DNA of 64,000 nt from positions 1-64,000 of the forward strand of contig DATJQP010000065.1 in the NCBI GenBank assembly GCA_035505655.1, written 5' to 3'. Positions 9,182-18,328 of this stretch are shown here, in pieces (positions within the stretch are counted from its first letter, which is position 1; each line of letters begins with the position of its first letter). A program made the position numbers and the translations under genes. The stretch comes from JAGVPT01 sp035505655 (GTDB lineage Bacteria > Bacteroidota > Ignavibacteria > UBA10030 > UBA8401). The notes beneath the pieces are model-generated. The model did no database searches and had not been told where the DNA came from. It worked only from the letters and a program-made list of their open reading frames with translations.

Positions 9182-10786
9182 TTACTTTCCGAGGAGCGTC
9201 AGGCCTCCGCCGCCCCGAACGAAATCCACGAGGTAGTTTGCCGAGGCGTTCATCATGTTGAGCATCGGCGCCGGATAGATCCCGAGGATGATGACAATAA
9301 TTGCCAGCGGAACGAGGGCAACGAGCTCCCTCCCGTTGATATCGGGGAGTTCCTTCCACTTGTCCGGAAGGGTCCCGAGAAAGACGCGCTGGAGCGTCCA
9401 GAGCATGTACGCCGCCGTCAGAATGATGCCGAGGGTCGATGCGACCGCAAGCCAGCGGAATGTCTGAAATGCCCCGAGGAACGAGAACGCTTCGGAGATG
9501 AAACCGCTGAGACCCGGCAGCCCGAGGGCGGCAAAGAACGCGATGACCATGATCGCCGAGTATTTCGGCATCTGGTTCATGAGTCCGCCGAAATCGTCGA
9601 GGCCGCGCGTATGGCTCCGGTCGTAAATGACTCCGACGATAAGGAAGAGCATCGCGGTGATCGTCCCGTGATTGAACATCTGGAAGACCGCCCCCATCAT
9701 CCCCTGGGTGTTCATTGCCGTCATGCCGAGGATGACGATCCCCATGTGGCTGATGGATGAATATGCGATGAGCTTCTTGAAATCCTTCTGCGCCATCGCG
9801 CAGAGGGCACCGTAGACAATATTGATGAACCCGATGAACGCGAGCGGATAGAGGTAATACATCGCGGCATCGGGAAAGATCGGAAACGCCACGCGCATGA
9901 GCCCGTACGTCCCCATTTTCAGCAGAACGCCCGCAAGGATCACGCTGATGGCGGTCGGAGCTTCGACGTGGGCGTCGGGAAGCCACGTATGGAACGGGAA
10001 GAGAGGCACCTTGATGGCAAACCCGATGAAGAGGGCGATGTACGCGACATAGCGCCAGTAGGTGTTTAGCCCGGAAAGGATGGAACCCGGCTCAAAATTC
10101 GCTGGGTTCATCATCGCGAGCATGTTGAAGGTGTGAAGCTTCTCCCCCGTCGCCGGATCGACGACCGTGACACTGAAGTAAAGGGCCAAAAGGGCAAGGA
10201 GCATGAGGACCGAGCCGAAGAGCGTGTAGATGAAGAACTTAATCGCCGCGTATTCCCTTCTCGGACCTCCCCAGACGCCGATGAGGAAGTACATCGGCAG
10301 GAGCATCACTTCCCAGAAAACGTAGAAGAGGAAAAAATCGAGGGCGACGAACACTCCCATCATCCCGGTGTCGAGCAGGAGGAAGAGGGCGAAATACCCT
10401 TTGACAGCCTTCTCGATGTTCCACGACGCGATGACCGCGACAAAAGAGATGAGGGCCGTCAACAGAACCATCGGGGCGCTGATGCCGTCGATGCCCACGA
10501 AGTAGTCGATGTGGATTCTCCCGAACCAGGCGACGCTCTTGATGTCAATCCACGAGAAGAGCTCCTTGAACTGCATCGTCTCCGCACTGTTGATCCCCGT
10601 CATCCCCCGGTTGAAGTTGGCGTAGATGAGGCCCGCGAGCACGACCTGGAACACGGTGACGGCGAGCGCGGTCCAGCGCATCGCCCCTTTGTTTGTTTTC
10701 GGGAGCAACAGCACGACAACCATCCCGACGATCGGGAGAAACGTCATCCAGGTGAGGATCCCGACATTCAGTATCGTAAAAGACAT
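9182..10786 (-). CDS. nuoM: NADH-quinone oxidoreductase subunit M
   Basis: Antiporter-like proton-translocating subunit of complex I, 534 aa. Motifs include VLLTALISFVAV, FFLFYVFWEVMLLPMYFLIG, FPFHTWLPDAHVEAPTAIS and KKLIAYSSISHMGIVILG, which carry the conserved channel glutamate and lysines of NuoM. An ATG at 10786 was chosen; a TTG three codons earlier at 10795 is possible. It sits between nuoL and nuoN in the usual order. Confidence 0.96.
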   Translation of the reverse strand: MSFTILNVGILTWMTFLPIVGMVVVLLLPKTNKGAMRWTALAVTVFQVVLAGLIYANFNRGMTGINSAETMQFKELFSWIDIKSVAWFGRIHIDYFVGIDGISAPMVLLTALISFVAVIASWNIEKAVKGYFALFLLLDTGMMGVFVALDFFLFYVFWEVMLLPMYFLIGVWGGPRREYAAIKFFIYTLFGSVLMLLALLALYFSVTVVDPATGEKLHTFNMLAMMNPANFEPGSILSGLNTYWRYVAYIALFIGFAIKVPLFPFHTWLPDAHVEAPTAISVILAGVLLKMGTYGLMRVAFPIFPDAAMYYLYPLAFIGFINIVYGALCAMAQKDFKKLIAYSSISHMGIVILGMTAMNTQGMMGAVFQMFNHGTITAMLFLIVGVIYDRSHTRGLDDFGGLMNQMPKYSAIMVIAFFAALGLPGLSGFISEAFSFLGAFQTFRWLAVASTLGIILTAAYMLWTLQRVFLGTLPDKWKELPDINGRELVALVPLAIIVIILGIYPAPMLNMMNASANYLVDFVRGGGGLTLLGK

Positions 10787-10825
10787 GACGCACAACCCCG
10801 GTAATTAGTGATTCGAATTCTTTTC

Positions 10826-12898
10826 TTACACGATCCGATAGATGAAGAAGAAGACCATGACGCCGACAAGGACAAAGGCGATGTAGGTCTGAACTTTTCC
10901 GGTTTGAATCTTTCGGAAGAGCAATCCGAAGAATCCCGCAAGATAGGCGACCAAGTTAACGGCACCGTCGACGACGATGCTGTCGAACTTTCCGCTCGCA
11001 AACGAGACGAGGCGCGTTGCCGACCCGGCGCCGTTGACGATGCCGTCGATGATTTTGCTGTCGAACCAGGCGAGGACCCGTGAGAACCCGACCGTCCCGG
11101 CCACCGCGGTGGCGCCGTAGAGCTCGTCGAAGTACCACTTGTTGAGGAGAAAGGCGTGGACGGGCGGCAGGGCCTTTGCAACCTTCTCCGCGCTGATCTT
11201 TTTCCAATAGTATGTCACATACGCGAGGAGGATGCCGAGCCCGGCGACGCTCAGCGACAGCATCATTGCCGTCACATGGCTCTCATGAAGCACTCCTTCG
11301 AACTCCTCCGCCGAGGCCGCAGCCACGGCATTGGGAACCGCCGTCATCGGCCGTTCGACGGCGTGGAAAAACCATCCGCTGGAAGCGCCGAACGGGTTGA
11401 AGCTGTAGAACGCAAAGAACGATAGGCAGGCAAGAACAACGAGAGGGATCGTCATCGCCTTCGGGGATTCGTGGAGATGTTCGAAGCGTGCCGGGTCTTT
11501 GTGATCGCCGAGAAACGCCAGGATGACGATTCGAAACATGTAGAATGCCGTCAGTCCCGCAACGAGAAAACCGATCACCGGGATGAGCGTCTGGCCGGTG
11601 AGTTTGCCGAACGCGAGCGATCCGGCCAGGATCTCATCCTTGCTCAGGAATCCCGACGTGAGCGGAACGCCGCAGATCGCGAGCGTATAAACGAGGAAGG
11701 CCCAGAACGTCACCGGCATCTTCTTTCTCAGGCCGCCCATGTTCCTGAGATCCTGCGCATCGGTGTGATGGTCTCCCTGATGATGAAGGGCATTGTGCAT
11801 CGCGTGGATGACGGAGCCGGAGCCAAGGAAAAGCCCGGCCTTGAAGGCGGCGTGAGTCACCAGATGAAAGAACCCCGCGGTGTAGGCGCCGACGCCGAGC
11901 CCAAGGACCATGTACCCGAGCTGGCTGATGGTCGAGTAGGCGAGAACTTTCTTGATGTCGTTCTGTGCGATCGCGATAGTCGCCGAGATGAACGCCGTGA
12001 TCGCACCGACGTAGGCGATGAAGACCAGTGCATCGGCGGTCATCATCGGGAAAGTGCGGGCCACGAGGTACACACCCGCCGCTACCATCGTCGCCGCGTG
12101 GATGAGGGCGCTCACCGGTGTGGGACCTTCCATCGCGTCCGGCAGCCACACATGAAGAGGAAATTGGGCGGACTTCCCGATCGCGCCGCAGAAGATGAGA
12201 ATACCGGCGGCGGTGAGCCACGGGTTACTGTCGTACGGAATCTGACCGCCCGCGATGGCGGCAAAGATCTTTTCAAACGTAAAAGTGTGGTAATTCGCCC
12301 AGAGGATGTTGATGCCGATGAACATCCCGACATCCCCAACGCGGTTGACGATGAACGCCTTCTTCGACGCATCGGCCGCCGATTTCTTTTCGTACCAGTG
12401 ACCGATGAGAAGATATGAGCTGATCCCGACGAGTTCCCAGAAGACGTACATGAGGAAGAAGTTGTTCGTCAGGACTATCCCGAGCATCGAAAAAGAGAAG
12501 AAGCCAAGGTAGGCGAAATACCGCGAATACCGCACATCCCCGCTCATGTAGGCGGTCGAAAAGAGGTGGACGAGAAAGCTGATCAGCGTCACGACGACGA
12601 GCATGATCGCGGTGATATTGTCGATCATGATGCCGAGGTCGATCTTCAGCGGTCCGATCCCGGCCACCGATTTGAAGTCGACCCAGGTGAAGGTGAAGTC
12701 AAGGACCTCATCGTGGAACAGGAGCAGCTTTGCAAGGAGGATGACGACCGAGGCAAGAAGCGCCAGCCCGAGCATCGACGTCCCGATGGCATCCCCCTGC
12801 CGCGGCAACCTCTTCCCGAAAAAGATGATGAGGAGGAAACTCGCCAGCGGAAGGAAAAGGACCGCCGCAGAAAGCTGTAGGATGAGTTCTTGGTTCAT
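10826..12898 (-). CDS. nuoL: NADH-quinone oxidoreductase subunit L
   Basis: Largest antiporter-like subunit of complex I, 690 aa. It has the family signatures FFLMYVFWELVGISSYLLIG, SAQFPLHVWLPDAMEGPTPV and KKVLAYSTISQLGYMVLG, and the long C-terminal part with the lateral amphipathic helix and last membrane helix (about residues 500-690). The length is somewhat above the E. coli subunit (613 aa), within the range of the family. It follows nuoK after 34 bases. Confidence 0.96.
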   Translation of the reverse strand: MNQELILQLSAAVLFLPLASFLLIIFFGKRLPRQGDAIGTSMLGLALLASVVILLAKLLLFHDEVLDFTFTWVDFKSVAGIGPLKIDLGIMIDNITAIMLVVVTLISFLVHLFSTAYMSGDVRYSRYFAYLGFFSFSMLGIVLTNNFFLMYVFWELVGISSYLLIGHWYEKKSAADASKKAFIVNRVGDVGMFIGINILWANYHTFTFEKIFAAIAGGQIPYDSNPWLTAAGILIFCGAIGKSAQFPLHVWLPDAMEGPTPVSALIHAATMVAAGVYLVARTFPMMTADALVFIAYVGAITAFISATIAIAQNDIKKVLAYSTISQLGYMVLGLGVGAYTAGFFHLVTHAAFKAGLFLGSGSVIHAMHNALHHQGDHHTDAQDLRNMGGLRKKMPVTFWAFLVYTLAICGVPLTSGFLSKDEILAGSLAFGKLTGQTLIPVIGFLVAGLTAFYMFRIVILAFLGDHKDPARFEHLHESPKAMTIPLVVLACLSFFAFYSFNPFGASSGWFFHAVERPMTAVPNAVAAASAEEFEGVLHESHVTAMMLSLSVAGLGILLAYVTYYWKKISAEKVAKALPPVHAFLLNKWYFDELYGATAVAGTVGFSRVLAWFDSKIIDGIVNGAGSATRLVSFASGKFDSIVVDGAVNLVAYLAGFFGLLFRKIQTGKVQTYIAFVLVGVMVFFFIYRIV

Positions 12899-12932
12899 GA
12901 AGAGAACGGTACCGTTTTCGTGTCAGTCATGG

Positions 12933-13247
12933 TCAATCGCGAAGAGCGTCGACGTCGTCGACATTCACGGTGTTGAACTGCTGGAAGATGTTCAGAACGA
13001 TCGCGAGAGCCACTGCAGCCTCGCATGCGGCGAGAATGATGACGAAGATCGCCGCCATCTGGCCGTCGATCGAGAGCGCGCCATAGTGGCCGAACGCGAT
13101 GAAGTTGATGTTCGCTGAGTTCAGGATCAACTCGATCCCCATGAGGACCATGATCGCGTTGCGCCTCGTGAGCACGGCGTAGACTCCCAGCGAGAACAGG
13201 ACCGCGCTGACGAAGAGAAAATGTACAAGAGAGAGATGTATTGTCAT
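12933..13247 (-). CDS. nuoK: NADH-quinone oxidoreductase subunit K
   Basis: Small membrane subunit of complex I, 104 aa, three transmembrane helices. The conserved GIELILNSANINF and ILAACEAAVALAIVL segments carry the two buried glutamates of the proton path. Length is close to the usual 100 aa. It lies between nuoJ and nuoL as expected. Confidence 0.96.
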   Translation of the reverse strand: MTIHLSLVHFLFVSAVLFSLGVYAVLTRRNAIMVLMGIELILNSANINFIAFGHYGALSIDGQMAAIFVIILAACEAAVALAIVLNIFQQFNTVNVDDVDALRD

Positions 13248-13315
13248 GGAACCAACGATGCTGGTATCACGCTTCGATTCTCAACCGGGGACATGCGCAC
13301 GCCCCGGACTGTGCA

Positions 13316-13843
13316 TTACGTTCTTTTCTTTTCCCTTCGGGCAATCATCGCCGCCCCGATCATCGCCACGAGGAGGACGACAGAGGCCACCTCGAACGGA
13401 AGCAGGTACGTCGTCATGAGCATTTGACCGATCGTCGACGCAGTGCTCGCGGGAGCCGCCGATTTAGGGGCCGGCGTCACCCAATCCGTAATCCAGAAAA
13501 CGCCGCAGAGGGTTCCGACAAGGAGCGCGGCGAGGATCGACGCGGGAATGGCATGGAGCGTCCCTGCCTTCGTGTCGATGTCCACAACCCGTGTCGTCAG
13601 CATCACACCGAAGAGCAACAACACCAGAATCCCGCCGACGTAGACAAGCACCTGCGTGACGGCGATGAAATCGGCGTTGAGGAGGACGTAGAGGCCCGCC
13701 ACTCCGAAGAAGGTGAACATAAGGGAAAACGCCGAGTGAATGATGTTCTTTGAGAAGACAACGACGGCGGCCGAGAGGATGACGACAACGGCGAAGACGT
13801 AAAAGACGATATCGGTGGTCGTGAGATCTGTCAGGATGGACAT
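13316..13843 (-). CDS. nuoJ: NADH-quinone oxidoreductase subunit J
   Basis: Membrane subunit of complex I, 175 aa, with five predicted helices. The third helix carries the conserved pattern HSAFSLMFTFFGVAGLYVLL, followed by FIAVTQVLVYVGGILVLLLF, the region with the pi-bulge involved in coupling. Only two bases separate it from nuoI. Confidence 0.95.
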   Translation of the reverse strand: MSILTDLTTTDIVFYVFAVVVILSAAVVVFSKNIIHSAFSLMFTFFGVAGLYVLLNADFIAVTQVLVYVGGILVLLLFGVMLTTRVVDIDTKAGTLHAIPASILAALLVGTLCGVFWITDWVTPAPKSAAPASTASTIGQMLMTTYLLPFEVASVVLLVAMIGAAMIARREKKRT

Positions 13844-13845
13844 GA

Positions 13846-14472
13846 CTATTCAGGCTTCTGCTGTTGTGGGGCCGCGGGAGGCGCGGGTGGTACCGGGACA
13901 GCCGGCGCCGCTGCCTTGGCCTCCGCCGCAGCTTTCGCCGCTGCAGCAGCGGCGGCCTTCTTCGCTGCCGCTTCTTCCTCCATCTTCTTCGCCTTCATTT
14001 TCGCGGTTTCGATCTCCGCGGGCGTCATCGTGCTGAAGCTGTAGATGAGGCTGTGCCGGTCGAATTCCGAGAATTCGTAGACGTCGGTCATTTTGATGCA
14101 TTCCGTCGGGCAGGGATAGACGCAGAGCCCGCAGTAGCAGCATTTCGCGATGTCAATGTCGAAGACGGGAACATGAAGCCGTTTCTTCTGCCCCGTCGAT
14201 GTCGTGCCGAGATTGTCTTCGGGGGTCGACTTGATCGTTTCGATCTGGATGCAGTCGACGGGACAGGCCATCGCGCACTGGTCGCACCCGATGCAGTCGT
14301 CCATGTTGACGTAGAGCCGGTTGCGAGCTCTTTCGGGAAGCTTCATCTTGACGGTCGGGTACTGAATCGTCACGGCGCGGGTGAAGAGGTGCTTGAACGT
14401 GATCCGCATCCCGATCGTCGCCGTTCTCAGGCCACGATAGATATCACCGAAATATTCTGCAACAGGGTTCAT
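13846..14472 (-). CDS. nuoI: NADH-quinone oxidoreductase subunit I with Ala/Pro-rich C-terminal tail
   Basis: Peripheral subunit carrying two [4Fe-4S] clusters (N6a, N6b) of complex I, 208 aa. The two ferredoxin motifs are CIGCDQCAMACPVDC and CCYCGLCVYPCPTEC. After about residue 160 the protein ends in an unusual low-complexity tail rich in Ala, Lys and then Pro (AEAKAAAPAVPVPPAPPAAP), absent from typical NuoI. The tail is hydrophilic and probably flexible. The gene lies 19 bases after nuoH. Confidence 0.95.
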   Translation of the reverse strand: MNPVAEYFGDIYRGLRTATIGMRITFKHLFTRAVTIQYPTVKMKLPERARNRLYVNMDDCIGCDQCAMACPVDCIQIETIKSTPEDNLGTTSTGQKKRLHVPVFDIDIAKCCYCGLCVYPCPTECIKMTDVYEFSEFDRHSLIYSFSTMTPAEIETAKMKAKKMEEEAAAKKAAAAAAAKAAAEAKAAAPAVPVPPAPPAAPQQQKPE

Positions 14473-14491
14473 TCAATCCTCAAGCCGATAC

Positions 14492-15538
14492 TCACCACAC
14501 GAGGAGCAATCCGAGCCCGACGACGCAGGCGAGAGCGAACGGAGTAAGAACTTTCCACGACATATACATAAGCTGGTCGACACGAAAACGCGGGAGCGTC
14601 CATCGGAGCCAGATATTGAGAGAGACAAAGAACATCCCTTTGGTGACAAACCAGAAGGCGCTCCACCATGGCCCCGTCATGAGCGAGGCAAAGGGGCTCG
14701 CCCATCCTCCGAAAAAGAGGACGGTGACGATTGCGGAGACTGCGAAAAGGTTTGCATATTCCGCGAGATAGAAGATCGCGAATTTCATCCCGCTGTATTC
14801 GGTGTTGTATCCCTGGACGAGCTCCGACTCCGCCTCCGGGATGTCGAAGGGGGTCCGGTTCACCTCCGCCATCGACGACACATAATAGATGAGGAAGAGG
14901 ACCAGCATCAATGGGACGGCAATAAGCTTCTTCGCCAAGGGGAGCGAGCCGCCAAGGATCATCCAGTGACCGATCCCCCCCGTCTGCATCGCACTCAGTT
15001 CCTGAAGGTTCATCGTCCCTGCCATCATCACCACGGCGAGGATGGCAAGGGCGGAAGGAATTTCGTAGCTCACGATTTGTGCGGCGGACCGGAGCGCACC
15101 AAAGAGCGACCACTTGTTGTTCGAGGCCCATCCTGCCATCAGCAGGCCGACGACGACGAGCGAGGAGATCGCGAGGATGTAGAAGACCCCGACATTGATG
15201 CCGCTGCCGATGTAGGCGCTCCCGAACGGAAGAGCTGCAAACGCGGCATAGGTCCCGATAAAAACGACGTAGGGGGCGAGCAGAAAGAGGAACTTGTCGG
15301 CGGCCGCGGGGATCGTATCTTCCTTCTGAAGGAGCTTGAGCATGTCGGCAATCGGTTGAAGAAGACCGTGCCAGCCGGTGCGCATGTACGCAAGCCGGTC
15401 CTGCATATGCGCGGCCATCTTCATTTCCAGGTAGATGACGACGAGAGCGTAGAGAAGGATGAAGACCAACGGCGGGACGCCCATAAGGATGTGAACCCAG
15501 ATGGTATCGCCAAAGAGAGAAGTAAGGTATTGCTCCAT
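14492..15538 (-). CDS. nuoH: NADH-quinone oxidoreductase subunit H
   Basis: Membrane subunit that forms the quinone chamber with NuoB and NuoD, 348 aa, about eight helices. Seen are the family motif NRTPFDIPEAESELVQGYNTEYSG, in which the acidic loop is intact, GWASNNKWSLFGALRSAAQ near the middle, and EMKMAAHMQDR near the N-terminus. A 61-base gap separates it from nuoD; nothing convincing is encoded there. Confidence 0.96.
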   Translation of the reverse strand: MEQYLTSLFGDTIWVHILMGVPPLVFILLYALVVIYLEMKMAAHMQDRLAYMRTGWHGLLQPIADMLKLLQKEDTIPAAADKFLFLLAPYVVFIGTYAAFAALPFGSAYIGSGINVGVFYILAISSLVVVGLLMAGWASNNKWSLFGALRSAAQIVSYEIPSALAILAVVMMAGTMNLQELSAMQTGGIGHWMILGGSLPLAKKLIAVPLMLVLFLIYYVSSMAEVNRTPFDIPEAESELVQGYNTEYSGMKFAIFYLAEYANLFAVSAIVTVLFFGGWASPFASLMTGPWWSAFWFVTKGMFFVSLNIWLRWTLPRFRVDQLMYMSWKVLTPFALACVVGLGLLLVW

Positions 15539-15599
15539 TCAGGTAGCCGTGATCTGGTAGTACTCCGAAAATTCCGACTCGATCGGGGCGCCCTCCGGC

Positions 15600-16760
15600 T
15601 TAGCGATCGACTTCCCCCAACACGATGTCGATGCTCCCGACGATGGCAACAAGGTCCGCGATCATCGCTCCCTTTGCGATCTCCGAGATGACACTGAGGT
15701 TGACGAAACCCGGTCCCCGAGCCTTGATGCGGTACGGAGTCGCCGTCCCGTCGCTCACAATATAGAAGCCGAGCTCGCCGCGGGGTGATTCCGTCCGGGC
15801 ATAGACCTCGCCCGGGTTCGGCCGGATACGCTTCGGGATCGCTGATTGCACGTCGCCTTCCGGGATCTGCGCGAGGGCTTGCTCGAGGATCCGGACGCTC
15901 TGTTCCATTTCCTTCATGCGGACGATATGACGATCCCAGCAGCTTCCCACCGGACCCATCTCCCCCTTCCCGACCGCCACTTCCCAATCAAATTTGTGAT
16001 AGACTGAGTACGGATCGTCCCGCCTGAGGTCCCAGTTGACGCCTGAGGCTCTCAGCATCGGTCCGCTGCAGGCGTAATTCAGCCCAACATCAGCGGGAAG
16101 CACACCGGTCATCGCCGTCCTTTTCACGAAGATCTCGTTGTAGGTCAGGAGGTCGTTGAACTCCTTGATCTTCGGCTTGAAGTACGCACAAAACTCCTTC
16201 GCTCTGGGGACGAAGTCCGGCGGAAGATCGTGAGAGAGACCGCCGATCCACATGTAATTATAGAGCAGGCGCGCGCCGCATGTCATCTCGAAAAGGTCGA
16301 GGATCTTTTCCCTGTCGCGGAAACAATAGAGGAACGGGGTGAAGGCGCCGATGTCGATCCCGTACGTGCCGACCGCAATGAGGTGACTGGCGATTCTCTG
16401 GAGCTCCGCCATGATTACGCGGATAAATTCCACGCGCTCCGGGACCTGAATCTTGAGGAGCCGCTCGGCCGCAACAACGTAAGCGAATTCGTTGTTCATT
16501 GCACAGACGTAGTCCATCCGGTCGACGTAAGGGATGACCTGCTGGTAATTCGTCATGTGCTCGCAGTGCTTCTCGAAGCACCGGTGGAGATACCCGATAT
16601 GCGGCACAACATCGACGACGATCTCTCCGTCGACGACGATTTCCAGGCGCAGAACGCCGTGCGTCGATGGATGCTGCGGCCCCATATTAATAATCATCTC
16701 TTCGGTGCGAAGAGATTTCCCTGTCGAGGTCTTTGGGGCGGCTGTGAGAGTATCGGTCAT
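15600..16760 (-). CDS. nuoD: NADH-quinone oxidoreductase subunit D (49 kDa type)
   Basis: Peripheral-arm subunit lining the quinone site, related to NiFe-hydrogenase large subunits, 386 aa. It has MGPQHPSTHGVLRL near residue 31, with the quinone-contacting histidine region, HIGYLHRCFEKHCE and a C-terminal VAIVGSIDIVLGEVDR. It is not fused to NuoC, which is encoded separately upstream with a 13-base gap. Confidence 0.96.
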   Translation of the reverse strand: MTDTLTAAPKTSTGKSLRTEEMIINMGPQHPSTHGVLRLEIVVDGEIVVDVVPHIGYLHRCFEKHCEHMTNYQQVIPYVDRMDYVCAMNNEFAYVVAAERLLKIQVPERVEFIRVIMAELQRIASHLIAVGTYGIDIGAFTPFLYCFRDREKILDLFEMTCGARLLYNYMWIGGLSHDLPPDFVPRAKEFCAYFKPKIKEFNDLLTYNEIFVKRTAMTGVLPADVGLNYACSGPMLRASGVNWDLRRDDPYSVYHKFDWEVAVGKGEMGPVGSCWDRHIVRMKEMEQSVRILEQALAQIPEGDVQSAIPKRIRPNPGEVYARTESPRGELGFYIVSDGTATPYRIKARGPGFVNLSVISEIAKGAMIADLVAIVGSIDIVLGEVDR

Positions 16761-16773
16761 GAGGATGCTGCCG

Positions 16774-17265
16774 CTAGTACGGCACTTTCATTCCGTTATA
16801 GTATTCGGGGACCTGGTAATCTTTTCTGAGCGGATGCCCCTCCCAGTCGTACGGCAGGAGAATCCTGCGAAGGTCGGGGTGGCCCGCAAAATTGATTCCG
16901 AACAGGTCGAACGCCTCGCGCTCGTGCCAGTTTGCGGTCTTCCAGATCGATTCGACCGACTGCACGGTGGGATTCGCCACGGGGACCTCAACTCTTAACG
17001 TCAGCTTGTGGCGCTTCGTCATCGAAAAGAGGTTGTAGACCACGGCGAGCGAGCCTTTGAGGTCAACTCCCGACAGGCATGAAAGGTAGTCGAACTGGGT
17101 TTCTTCGTCGTCCCGAAGATACTTTGCCACTTCGAGGATGTGCTCCGCGGAGACTTTCAGGTAAGGATCGACGGGATTCTCGGGCTTCGGCTCGAGCCCG
17201 ATGCCCGGGACCGTTCCGAACCGTTCGGATAACCTGGAGGCAATTTCCTGGAATGTCATGCTCAT
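16774..17265 (-). CDS. nuoC: NADH-quinone oxidoreductase subunit C (30 kDa type)
   Basis: Peripheral-arm structural subunit, 163 aa. The diagnostic C-terminal signature WHEREAFDLFGINFAGHPDLRRILLP is present, followed by DWEGHPLRKDY. The length fits a stand-alone NuoC. It is flanked by nuoB (18 bases) and nuoD. Confidence 0.95.
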   Translation of the reverse strand: MSMTFQEIASRLSERFGTVPGIGLEPKPENPVDPYLKVSAEHILEVAKYLRDDEETQFDYLSCLSGVDLKGSLAVVYNLFSMTKRHKLTLRVEVPVANPTVQSVESIWKTANWHEREAFDLFGINFAGHPDLRRILLPYDWEGHPLRKDYQVPEYYNGMKVPY

Positions 17266-17283
17266 TCCTCGTCCATTCTTCGC

Positions 17284-17778
17284 TCAGGCCGTCTTCTTTT
17301 TCGCGAGGCTCTCGTTCCGGACTTTTTCCTGGAGCTTCATGAGACCTTCGATGAGAGCTTCGGGGCGCGGCGGGCACCCGGGGACGTACACATCAACAGG
17401 AATCACCCGATCCACACCTTTGAGGACATGGTAGCCGTGCTCCCAGTACGGGCCGCCGCAGTTCGAGCAACTCCCCATGGAGATAACGTACCGCGGCTCC
17501 GACATCTGGTCATAGAGACGCTTGATGCGGGAGGCCATCTTGAGGGTGACGGTCCCTGAAACGATCATCACGTCGCATTGCCGCGGCGTTGCTCGCGGGA
17601 TAACGCCAAAGCGCATCATATCGAAATTCGATGCCGATGCCGCCATCATTTCGATGGCGCAACAAGCAAGTCCGAACTGCATTTGCCAGAGGGAAGAAAG
17701 ACGCGCCCAGTTGAGGAGGTTGTCGAGCGTGGTGATGACGATGTTGCTGTTGTCGAACTGACTGTCGAGGAGTCCCAT
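17284..17778 (-). CDS. nuoB: NADH-quinone oxidoreductase subunit B
   Basis: Carries the terminal N2 [4Fe-4S] cluster that hands electrons to quinone, 164 aa. The vicinal cysteines are in QFGLACCAIEMM, the other ligands in MGSCSNCGG and VYVPGCPPRPEALIEG, so all four cluster ligands are intact. It lies 11 bases after nuoA. Confidence 0.97.
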   Translation of the reverse strand: MGLLDSQFDNSNIVITTLDNLLNWARLSSLWQMQFGLACCAIEMMAASASNFDMMRFGVIPRATPRQCDVMIVSGTVTLKMASRIKRLYDQMSEPRYVISMGSCSNCGGPYWEHGYHVLKGVDRVIPVDVYVPGCPPRPEALIEGLMKLQEKVRNESLAKKKTA

Positions 17779-17789
17779 GAAAGAGTATC

Positions 17790-18233
17790 CTACGCCGTGA
17801 GGTGTTCTTCGATCTCGGCATTCTGGTCCGAGACCACGCCTATTCCCTTAACGTACCGCGGCACCTGTGGCCGGGGCTTGTCCCAATCCAAATCTCCCTT
17901 CACCCAAACGTAGGCGTAGCCGACGATGAGGATAGCGAGAAAGACCGCCATCTCGATGAATGCGAACATTCCGAGTCCTTTGAACACGAGCGCCCAGGGA
18001 AAAAGAAAGACCACCTCGACGTCGAAAACGATGAAGATGAGGGCGACCACATAAAAGCGGATGTTAAACTTCACCCAAGGCTTGCCGATTGGTTCTTCGC
18101 CGCATTCGTAGGTCGAGAGCTTCCCGGGGTACGGCCGACGGGGTCGTAGAACCCACGACCCGATGAGTCCCGCGGCCGTGAAAATGGCTCCGATGAGGAG
18201 AAAGATGAGAATCCGGCCGAAATCGGTCAGCAT
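17790..18233 (-). CDS. nuoA: NADH-quinone oxidoreductase subunit A
   Basis: Membrane subunit at the hinge between the two arms of complex I, 147 aa, three helices. The loop YECGEEPIG with the conserved cysteine and FDVEVVFLFPWA in the second helix identify it. It is the first gene of an 11-gene operon ABCDHIJKLMN. No nuoE, nuoF or nuoG occurs in the window, so the electron input module must be encoded elsewhere or be replaced, for example by ferredoxin. Confidence 0.96.
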   Translation of the reverse strand: MLTDFGRILIFLLIGAIFTAAGLIGSWVLRPRRPYPGKLSTYECGEEPIGKPWVKFNIRFYVVALIFIVFDVEVVFLFPWALVFKGLGMFAFIEMAVFLAILIVGYAYVWVKGDLDWDKPRPQVPRYVKGIGVVSDQNAEIEEHLTA

Positions 18234-18286
18234 GATCTATTCACCAAACTATGTGGGCGGCGTACTCCACCGAACCAGAGGCGGTC

Positions 18287-18317
18287 CGAATATAGAAACC
18301 AATTCCCACTTATTCAA
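18287..18317 (-). promoter_or_regulatory. Promoter of the nuo operon
   Basis: On the minus strand TTG (18317-18315), exactly 20 bp, then TATATTCG (18294-18287), close to the Bacteroidota TAnnTTTG box. It lies about 55 bases before nuoA and downstream of the TPR gene, so the operon can be transcribed on its own. Confidence 0.55.
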
Positions 18318-18328
18318 GGTTCCGCGAC

